64,000 nt of DNA from NCBI GenBank assembly GCA_016712035.1, contig JADJRT010000016.1:1-64000 (forward strand). Reading direction: 5' to 3'. Below the pieces are notes generated by a model. It did no database searches, had not been told where the DNA came from, and worked only from the letters and a program-made list of their open reading frames with translations. The stretch's first letter is position 1. Each line of letters opens with the position of its first letter. Below are positions 57,111 through 64,000 of the stretch, piece by piece. This DNA comes from Flammeovirgaceae bacterium (GTDB lineage: Bacteria; Bacteroidota; Bacteroidia; Cytophagales; Cyclobacteriaceae). Made by a program: the position numbers and the translations under genes.

Positions 57111-58231
57111 ATGAACAGACGTGATCTTCTGAAATCAAGTGCAATAACCGGTGCCGGGTTATTGCTGACCGGTTCCATAGCTTCAAATGCAATCGCAGGT
57201 AGTGGAAGCAATAGTTCTCAAAGTAGTGGGTGTACAATTCTAACGAAAAAGCGTACGCTTGGAAGTGGAAAGGCCGCTTTAACTGTACCAGCCCTTTATC
57301 TTGGCTGTATGGGAATGCAAAGCGGCCGTGGAATCGTTCCCAATGAAAAGTCAATGGAAAACTTATACAACAGGCTTATGACCGTGGGTGCAATTTCTTC
57401 GATACTGCCGAGGGTTACAGTTCGGGTAAAAACGAAGAGTTGCTGGGCCGGGCGATAGCTGCAATGAGAGACAAGGTTCTTATAAGCACCAAGTTTACAG
57501 TTGACCTTACAAAAAATCCTCCGTTGAATGACAACCGGCCCCAACGGATCAAAGCCGCGTGCGAGGCATCTCTTCGAAGGCTTAAAACTGACTATATCGA
57601 TCTCTACCATCAACATCGCATCGACCGTTCTGTTCCGATCGAAGATGTTGCCGGTGCCGTATCCGATCTTATCAAAGAAGGAAAAGTTCGCTATTTTGGT
57701 TTGAGCGAAGTAGGCGCTGAAACAATCAGACGCGCCCATAAAGTTCATCCGATCACTACTGTCCAGAGCGAATACCATTTGATGTTTAGAAAACCCGAAA
57801 CCGAAGTTTTTTCAACACTCCAGGAACTTGGCATTGGTTTTACACCCTATAGTCCGATAAATCGTGGCTTCCTTGGTGGCTCCCTGACAGAATATTCAGA
57901 CATGAAGACAAATGATATTCGTGGATCATGGCCTCCCTTTACACCTGAAGCGCTTAGAGCAAATACTCGTATTCTGCAAGTTGTGAATGAATTTGGAAAG
58001 ACACGTGGAATGACATCTGCACAGGTAAGTATGGCCTGGATGATGCACAAGTATCCGTTTATCGTACCACTATTCGGCACAACAAAATTGTCGCACCTGG
58101 AAGAAGATTTGCGGACTGCTGACTTTTCACTTTCTCAAGATGAAATTAAGGAGTTGGAAAAGAATGTCTCTGAATTCACGGTGACGGGTGAACGATATGA
58201 TGCCATGCAACAAGCGCGAGTGGAATACTAA
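57111..58231 (+). CDS. Aldo/keto reductase with Tat signal (one frameshift)
   Basis: About 373 residues. MNRRDLLKSSAITGAGLLLT is a twin-arginine signal. The TIM barrel shows the catalytic Asp-Tyr in FFDTAEGYSSGKNEELLG, Lys in VLISTKF and His in DLYHQHRIDRSVP; YFGLSEVGAETIRRAH and PLFGTTKLSHLEEDL are typical of YajO/IolS-like reductases. One base is missing near 57365 (MENL to IQQAYDRGCN). A Tat signal on an AKR is seen in Bacteroidota periplasmic oxidoreductases. It lies between two cupins. Confidence 0.88.
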
Positions 58232-58335
58232 AACTTAAAAATATTAACCCGTCAGAAAGTAACATTAAACCGCTATATGGCGAAATTATATCCTTAGCCT
58301 CATACCGATGAGGAGCATAAATCGAATAACTAACA

Positions 58336-58743
58336 ATGGAAATTATTAAATTAGGTTCTCAACCCTCGGTCAAAGGTCCGGAAGATTGGTTTACTGGGTC
58401 GGTTCGCATTAACTATTTATTTCAACCAAACGGACACAGACGCGCTGGTGCAGCCGAGGTAACATTTGAACCGGGCGCACGAACAGCATGGCACACACAT
58501 CCTCTTGGTCAAACGTTGATTGTACTGTCTGGAGTAGGATTAGCACAGCGAGAAGGTGGAGCCATTGAAGAAATCCGACCGGGTGACATCGTGTGGTTTG
58601 CGCCAGGTGAAAAGCATTGGCATGGAGCATCGCCAACAATGGCCATGACACATATCGCCACGCAAGAGGAGCTGAATGGAAAATTGGTGGATTGGATGGA
58701 GAAAGTGAGCGATGAGCAATATCAAATCACTACATCAAAATGA
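58336..58743 (+). CDS. Cupin, hydroxynitrile-lyase-like
   Basis: 135 residues, no signal peptide. Cupin motif 1 is [20 protein letters not shown] and motif 2 is [14 protein letters not shown], each providing His ligands for a metal. [20 protein letters not shown] precedes the barrel. Small cupins of this type occur beside carboxymuconolactone decarboxylases and aldo/keto reductases and include Mn-dependent mandelonitrile-lyase-like enzymes; the present substrate cannot be told. Its first 60 bases are duplicated at 56901. Confidence 0.9.
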   Translation: MEIIKLGSQPSVKGPEDWFTGSVRINYLFQPNGHRRAGAAEVTFEPGARTAWHTHPLGQTLIVLSGVGLAQREGGAIEEIRPGDIVWFAPGEKHWHGASPTMAMTHIATQEELNGKLVDWMEKVSDEQYQITTSK

Positions 58744-58783
58744 CAATTAAAACTGATCTCTTCATTTAAATATTCTACCAAGT

Positions 58784-59682
58784 ATGGTCCATCGAATTCT
58801 TTACGCTATCGTTTCTCTTTCACTGATAGTATCGACAACAGGCGTTTCTCAAACCAACCCTGTCATCGATATATTTCCCAAGGGCACTACGTTGCACGGA
58901 AACATCGCCTACAACAAGGATACATTAAACAAGCACTTACTTGATATTTACCTGCCACCAAACGCGAAAGGCAAAGTACCCCTTATCATCTTCGTGCATG
59001 GCGGTGGCTGGTTAGGCAATGATAAATATGCTGACATCGGTTACATGAAAAAAACGGTGGCGGAAATAGTTAGCAATGGGTTTGCACTCGCCTCTATTGA
59101 TTACCGGTTTGCAACGCAAGCTATTTTTCCAGCCCAGATGCAAGATTGCAATCGTGCGGTTTCATTTTGATTGACAATGCAGAGAAATATGGTTTCAATA
59201 AAAATAGAATTGCCGTGATGGGATTTTCCGCAGGTGGCCACCTGGCTTCGCTTATGGGTTTGTCCAAGAATAATAATGTTGAATCCTTTTTCATGAAGGA
59301 TACGAACAAATAATTCTCCTTCAAAGCGGTTGTAGATTTCTATGGTCCTGCTGAATTAATATTATTTCCAGGAGCCAACGATCCTAAGTCTCCTGAAAGT
59401 CTCCTGATCGGTGCAACACCCTTGTCACGCCCCGATCTTGCAAAAGCAGCAAGCCCCGTTACGTATGTTGATAAAAATGATCCACCTTTTCTGATTATTC
59501 ATGGTGAGAAAGATGACTTAGTCTCGCCAAAACAATCTCAGTTATTGAGTTCATGGTTGAATGTTGCAGGTGTTAAGAATGAATTGATCATAGTGAAAGA
59601 TGCGCCACACTTTGGAGAGATGTTCGATGCGGATGAGATACGAATTAAAGTGTTGGATTTTCTGAAGAAGAAATTAAATTGA
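58784..59682 (+). CDS. Exported alpha/beta-hydrolase (esterase), disrupted by a frameshift and an in-frame TAA
   Basis: About 299 codons. The signal [18 protein letters not shown] is followed by the oxyanion motif [11 protein letters not shown], then a lost base near 59163 and the nucleophile motif [15 protein letters not shown]. At 59311-59313 TAA interrupts the frame (KDTNK stop FSFKAV). The acid Asp is in [10 protein letters not shown] and the His in DAPHFGEMF. The core 59335-59556 is identical to 62852-63073. With two lesions it is likely a pseudogene, although sequence errors could explain both. Confidence 0.75.
59335..59556 (+). repeat. 222-bp perfect repeat, copy 1 (esterase core)
   Basis: Identical to 62852-63073 over all 222 bases, while sequence on both sides differs clearly. 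This sharp edge indicates recent gene conversion or duplication. Confidence 0.9.
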
Positions 59683-60010
59683 GAAATCGTATTGTCTTTA
59701 ATTTTCAATAAGCCTAGCTCAAGTATTTCTCAAGACTTTTTTAAAGTAACTCGCACTATCGGCAATACTTTGCATCGGGCTGCTAGCAAAATTTCCGCCT
59801 TGTAATTTATTGAAGAGTAGAATCAATCTAAATAGCAGTTGATTTAACTACTTGTGTAGTCATGGCAATAAGAACTTAACACCTTTGTTAACAATTAATC
59901 GGGTAATTTGAGTAATCCATCTACCACTGATTGAATTTTGTAAGTAATTTTTGATTGGGTTTATTATCTTAGATTCTTGCAAATACTACATTATTAAAAT
60001 CTAAAGAATC
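59683..60010. other. 328-base gap before the molybdenum oxidoreductase genes
   Basis: No open frame recognised. It is AT-rich and probably carries the promoter of the downstream pair; TTGATTGGGTTTATTATC with TAGATTCTTG at 59971 is a weak candidate. No hairpin of note. Confidence 0.4.
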
Positions 60011-60472
60011 ATGGCAGCTATCAATCTGAATGTGAATGGAAAGAAGCAAACAGTAGATGTTGATCCAAACACACCCATGCTTTGGGTGTTACGCGATCAC
60101 TTAAACCTGGTGGGCACAAAGTTTGGATGTGGCATTGCGCAATGTGGCGCCTGTACTATTCTACTCGAAGGCAGTGCAATACGCGCGTGTCAGCTACCAG
60201 TTTCATCAGTCGAAGGAAAAGAGATTACAACTATTGAAGGGCTTTCAGAAAACGGAGACCACCCGGTGCAGAAAGCATGGCTGGAACATGATGTTCCACA
60301 ATGTGGGTATTGCCAGGCCGGCCAGATTATGAGCGCGGTTTCTTTACTTAAAAGCAACCCAAACCCCAATGATGCAGATATTGATAATGCCATGAATGGA
60401 AATATCTGCCGATGTGGAACGTATGTGCGTATAAAAGCAGCTATCAAAACAGCAGCCAATTCATCTATCTAA
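60011..60472 (+). CDS. Molybdenum hydroxylase 2Fe-2S subunit (IorA/CoxS type)
   Basis: Intact, 153 residues. The plant-type 2Fe-2S cluster is in [18 protein letters not shown] plus RACQLP; the second cluster is in [15 protein letters not shown] and [16 protein letters not shown]. This is the xanthine-oxidase-family small subunit of the isoquinoline 1-oxidoreductase group. It passes electrons from the Mo site to an external acceptor, probably a cytochrome, since no FAD subunit gene is seen. It is 18 bases from the large-subunit gene. Confidence 0.92.
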   Translation: MAAINLNVNGKKQTVDVDPNTPMLWVLRDHLNLVGTKFGCGIAQCGACTILLEGSAIRACQLPVSSVEGKEITTIEGLSENGDHPVQKAWLEHDVPQCGYCQAGQIMSAVSLLKSNPNPNDADIDNAMNGNICRCGTYVRIKAAIKTAANSSI

Positions 60473-60490
60473 ACTAAAAAGATTAATACC

Positions 60491-62753
60491 ATGACAATTG
60501 TAAAAACATCCATAGGAAGAAGATCTTTTTTGAAAGTATCAGCGCTTGCAGGCGGAGGCCTGGTGCTGGGCTTTAATAGTTTAATCTCATGCACCAATAA
60601 ATCGGAAGCTGAAGTGCTTGCCTTGCCAAAGGAGTGGTTTGAAATGAATGGCTATCTAAAAATTGGTGATAATGGGTTAGTAACTATTATGTCGCCCAAT
60701 CCCGAGATAGGACAGAATGTAAAAACATCCATGCCGATGTTGGTTGCCGAAGAGTTGGATGTGGATTGGAAAAACGTGATCGTTGAACAAGCTCCTTTGA
60801 ACACTGATATTTTCACAAGACAATTAGCAGGCGGAAGCCAATCAATACGCATGGCCTGGAAAGGGATGCGTACAGCAGGAGGTGCTGCGCGACAAATGCT
60901 ATGTGAAGCGGCTGCGACAACCTGGCAAGTTCCGGTAAATGAAATTACAACTGAGGCCGGTGTGCTCTATCACAAAGCGAGTGGTAAGTCTGCGGGGTAT
61001 GGTGAGATGGCATCGGCTGCTGCAAAATTAGAAGTGCCAAAAGAAGTAGCGCTGAAAGATATAAAGGACTTTAAGATTATTGGTACGTCTCGCAATAATG
61101 TAGATGGTTTAAAATTGTAACGGGCAAGCCGCTATACGGATTAGACTATAAGAAGGAAGGGATGCTGATTGCCATGATTGCACACCCACCTGCGTTTGGT
61201 ATGCGTTTAAAAAGTGTGGATGACTCGCAGGCGAAAGCCATGCCTGGTATTAAAGATGTAATCACTATTAATACGTATGCAGAAGACTATTCAAGACAAT
61301 GGTGTGATGTGGATGCTTTTCCTGATTTAGTAGTAGTGGTTGGTAACACAACCTGGGAAGTAATGAATGCGCGCAAGGCGTTGAAGTTGGAGTGGGAAAA
61401 GTTTGATGATCACACTAAAACGTTTTCTACATTTTGGGGTACAAGTGAATCAGTAAAAGTGCCGGGTGGGTTAGAGAATTCAACGAAGCATGCTCAAGTG
61501 ATGGCAGAGCTCGCTGCTAAAAAAGGAAAAGTAGTTCGCAAGGATGGTGATCCTGAAGCAGCATTCAAAAAGGCAGCAAAGGTGATAGAGCGCAGTTATA
61601 CGGCTCCCTTCCTTGCACACAACACCATGGAGCCCATGAATTTCTTTGCACATGTTACGGATGACATGGCGGAGTTGGTTGGCCCGATTCAAACTCCAGA
61701 ATTTATGGAGAAGAGTGTTGCCGCTCGTTTAGGATTGCCTCTTGAAAAAATTGACATTCAAATGACGCGCATGGGGGTGGGTTTGGAAGAAGATTGTATG
61801 GACATTACTTAGTGGAGGCCGCAGTGATTTCACAAAAATTGAAAGCTCCTATTAAGTTGGTCTATTCGCGAGAAGATGATATGACCTTTGGTGCCTATCG
61901 TCCTGCCTATCACGCAAAGTATAAAGCCGCATTGGATGAAAATAATAGCCTGATTGCATTTCATGTAAATGCAGGTGGCATTCCCGAAAGCCCGTTGTTT
62001 GCTGATCGTTTTCCTGCTGGTGCGGTGGCTAACTACCTGGCCGAAGAGTGGTCGCAGGAATCAAACATCACCGTGGGTGCCTTTCGTGCACCGCGATCAA
62101 ACTTTATTGCAGGTGCAGAGCAATCGTTTCTGGATGAAGTAGCAGAAGCAGCAGGAAAAGATCCGATTGAGTTTCGACTTGAACTTTTAGACAAAGCAAT
62201 CAACAATCCTGTTGGTGAGAAAAATGATTATGAAGCCGACCGATATGCTGGCGTGTTGAAATTGGTGAAAGAGAAATCAAACTGGGGAACAGAACAACCA
62301 GGCGTTCACCGTGGAGTGTCAGCGTATTTTTGTCATGATAGTTATGTAGCGCACGTAATAGATCTGGTGATGGAGAATGGAAAGCCGCGCGTGCAAAAAG
62401 TTTATTGTGCAGGGGATTGTGGAATCGTAGTGAACCCTATTGCAGCTATCAACCTGATTGAAGGCGGAAGTGTAGATGGCATTGGTCATGCGATGTACAG
62501 TGGCATGACCTTTACGGAAGGAACACCGGATCAAACTAATTTTGATAAGTACCGACTGATACGCCATCGCGAAGCGCCTGCTGCCATTGATGTGCATTTT
62601 GTTAAAAATGAAATTGATCCTACCGGGTTGGGCGAGCCGCCTTTTCCTCCGGTGATTGCTGCATTAGCGAACGCGATGTATAGAGGTACCGGTAAGCGAA
62701 TTTATAGTCAGCCATTTGTAAAAGAGTTGGAGACATCAGCTTTGCGGATGTAG
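60491..62753 (+). CDS. Molybdopterin-binding hydroxylase large subunit (IorB type), Tat-exported (two frameshifts)
   Basis: About 754 residues. SIGRRSFLKVSALAGGGLVL is a Tat signal with a possible lipobox-like SCTN. Domains of the isoquinoline/aldehyde oxidoreductase group follow: QSIRMAWKGMRTAGGAARQM, TAPFLAHNTMEPMNFFAHVT, GGGFGRRL (rebuilt), YSREDDMTFGAYRPAYHAKY, VGAFRAPRSNFIAGAEQSFL and GLGEPPFPPVIAALANAMYR, the last with the catalytic Glu of the Mo site (GLGEP). Indels lie near 61115 (DGLK to IVTGKPLYG) and near 61775. It hydroxylates an aldehyde or N-heterocycle in the periplasm; substrate unknown. Confidence 0.88.
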
Positions 62754-62791
62754 CCAAGTCGTTGTCCAGGGCTGACTAAAAAGTCTATAAA

Positions 62792-63199
62792 ATGTCATTC
62801 CTGGCGAGAGGTGAATTTTCAAATTCAACATTCAGCTTCAAGGCTGTGATTGATTTCTATGGTCCTGCTGAATTAATATTATTTCCAGGAGCCAACGATC
62901 CTAAGTCTCCTGAAAGTCTCCTGATCGGTGCAACACCCTTGTCACGCCCCGATCTTGCAAAAGCAGCAAGCCCCGTTACGTATGTTGATAAAAATGATCC
63001 ACCTTTTCTGATTATTCATGGTGAGAAAGATGACTTAGTCTCGCCAAAACAATCTCAGTTATTGAGTTCATGGCTGAATGTTGTAGGTGTTCAGAATGAA
63101 CTCATCATTGTAAAAGAAGCACCTCACTTCGGTGTGATGTTCGATACCGATGAGGTTCGGAATAAAGTTATGACATTCCTCCAAGAGAAATTAAAGTAA
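62792..63199 (+). pseudogene. C-terminal fragment of a second esterase copy
   Basis: 135 codons, MSFLARGEFSNSTFSFKAV and on to QEKLK. It contains the acid Asp ([10 protein letters not shown]) and the His (EAPHFGVMF) of an alpha/beta-hydrolase but no oxyanion motif and no nucleophile Ser, so it cannot be active alone. The central 222 bases equal the esterase at 58784. Unlike that copy, its frame is open. It is a duplicate remnant or the donor of a conversion. Confidence 0.75.
62852..63073 (+). repeat. 222-bp perfect repeat, copy 2 (esterase core)
   Basis: Identical to 59335-59556. The flanking 100 bases on the 3' side differ at many sites, mostly silent changes. Confidence 0.9.
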
Positions 63200-63262
63200 A
63201 AAATTATTGCCACTACGTTGTTATACGTATAAATGACAGAAGAATACGAGCGTAACTTTTGA

Positions 63263-63300
63263 CACATGTCATGTGACTTAGTACCCTCCCGAAAGCGAGG
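63263..63300. repeat. Small palindromes before the tandem array
   Basis: CACATG-T-CATGTG (63263-63275) is a perfect 13-base palindrome; CCTC-CCGAAAGC-GAGG (63285-63300) is a short hairpin. They precede the repeat array by 60-100 bases. Confidence 0.4.
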
Positions 63301-63363
63301 CCGACCATGACACCAACATGGTGGGAACACACAGACCGAATTTTGCAGGAACCAACTCAACCA

Positions 63364-63837
63364 GGTACCAAGTCAAACTCCACCTGCTACCGAGTCAAAC
63401 TACAACCGCTACCAAGTCAAACGTGAACTACTACCATGTCAAACGTGAACCGCTACCAAGTCAAACGTGAACTGCTACCAAGTCAAACGTGAACTGCTAC
63501 CAAGTCAAACGAACCGCTACCAAGTCAAACGTGAACCGCTACCAAGTCAAACATGAACTGCTACCAAGTCAAACGTAAACTGCTACCAAGTCAAACGTGA
63601 ACCGCTACCAAGTCAAACGTGAACTGCTACCAAGTCAAACGTGAACCGCTACCAAGTCAAACGTGAACCGCTACCAAGTCAAACATGAACTGCTACCATG
63701 TCAAACGTAAACTGCTACCAAGTCAAACGTGAACCGCTACCAAGTCAAACGTGAACTGCTACCAAGTCAAACGTGAACTGCTACCAAGTCGAACGTGAAC
63801 TGCTACCAAGTCAAACATGAACTGCTACCATGTCAAA
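63364..63837. repeat. Non-coding tandem array, about 22 copies of a 22-bp unit
   Basis: Unit CTACCAAGTCAAACGTG plus AACYG. Copies touch without spacers, so it is not a CRISPR. Variable sites are CCAAG/CCATG, ACGTG/ACATG/ACGTA and CCG/CTG. Copies 8-10 and 14-16 carry the same variant series, showing a six-unit (132-bp) higher-order repeat. As 22 is not a multiple of 3 and the unit gives a stop in rotation on both strands, it is non-coding. One copy near 63500 lacks two bases. Confidence 0.95.
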
Positions 63838-64000
63838 CTAAATCTCCAAGTAAACGTCTGGAACATAGACCTGAAACTTGTGGTGAAAATATTTTTTCAT
63901 GCGTCAATGAAAAATGCGGAATGAACGCCTTAACACATGCGGTTGCACTTTATTCAAAATATATAGTTTCAAAAATTGTTGCAAAAACAACAACGCGCAA
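63838..64000. other. Right edge, no feature recognised
   Basis: AT-rich sequence after the array with no open frame; it ends at the window edge. Confidence 0.4.

Noticed and set aside
61480..61692. 70-codon minus-strand open frame
   Set aside because: Antisense shadow of the molybdenum subunit gene.
63124..63360. 78-codon minus-strand open frame
   Set aside because: It overlaps the esterase fragment antisense and the intergenic palindromes; nothing protein-like is seen.
63364..63837. CRISPR array
   Set aside because: Units are contiguous with no variable spacers, the unit is only 22 bp, and no cas gene is present.

Overview
The window looks like chromosomal DNA of a member of the Bacteroidota, most likely Cytophagales. 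The signs are a type IX secretion (type B) sorting domain on a surface protein, a fused CcoN-CcoO cbb3 oxidase with a single-haem CcoP, promoters of the TTG-N19-TAnnTTTG type, starts without Shine-Dalgarno sequences, and family variants typical of this phylum (arginine decarboxylase next to a deoxyhypusine-synthase-like protein, NamZ, LiaF-like, DUF4197 and DUF4288 proteins). No rRNA, tRNA, CRISPR array, prophage or transposase gene was recognised.

Layout. 1-4.3 kb: the start of a trans-sulfuration PLP enzyme, a repeat-rich secreted protein ending in an S74-type chaperone domain, and a T9SS cargo protein. 4.3-8.7 kb: a 2-oxo-acid dehydrogenase E2 and, divergent from it, pyruvate phosphate dikinase. 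8.9-14 kb: a leftward operon for a group 3d NAD-linked bidirectional [NiFe] hydrogenase (HoxF, an apparent HoxU-HoxY fusion, HoxH, maturation protease). 14-32.6 kb: mostly housekeeping genes (cinA, paaN, a GH32 fructosidase, a histidine kinase, a TauE-like exporter, an SDR, folA, fmt, nth, namZ, an FtsX-like permease, a dolichol-phosphate-mannose-synthase-like GT2, a HAD phosphatase and an EF-G paralogue). 32.7-39 kb: arginine and polyamine genes (arginine decarboxylase, arginase-like enzyme, deoxyhypusine-synthase-like protein, argS). 39-42 kb: a GNAT, two tandem glutathione-peroxidase-like genes, LiaF-like and DUF4288 proteins. 42.6-51.6 kb: a respiratory block (ccoNO-Q-P, ccoG, fixH, a DsbD/TauE-like protein) followed by a universal stress protein, a J-domain protein, YciH and superoxide dismutase. 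51.6-64 kb: an accessory region with a Cdd1-like protein, a RibD-like reductase, an acetyltransferase, a HEPN-like protein, a cyclophilin-like protein, esterases, cupins, an aldo/keto reductase, a molybdenum oxidoreductase pair, partial gene duplications and, at the right end, a non-coding array of about 22 tandem 22-bp repeats.

How it fits together. The hydrogenase, the PPDK and the high-affinity cbb3 oxidase point to a respiratory bacterium that copes with low oxygen and can exchange reducing power between H2 and NAD(H). Similar TGAY-N4-RTCA palindromes lie upstream of hoxF, ppdK and ccoN, and a perfect TTGAT-N4-ATCAA box lies upstream of fixH, which suggests a shared CRP/FNR-family control. 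The esterase, cupin, aldo/keto reductase and Mo-hydroxylase genes at the right look like an oxidative small-molecule catabolism cluster that has been reshuffled by partial duplication.

Quality warning. At least twenty genes, many of them normally essential or housekeeping, are broken by single-base indels, usually in homopolymers, and two carry an in-frame TAA. The density is highest in the first 4.5 kb. This pattern fits uncorrected long-read sequence better than mass pseudogenisation, so the frameshifted genes are annotated here as whole genes with the break noted.
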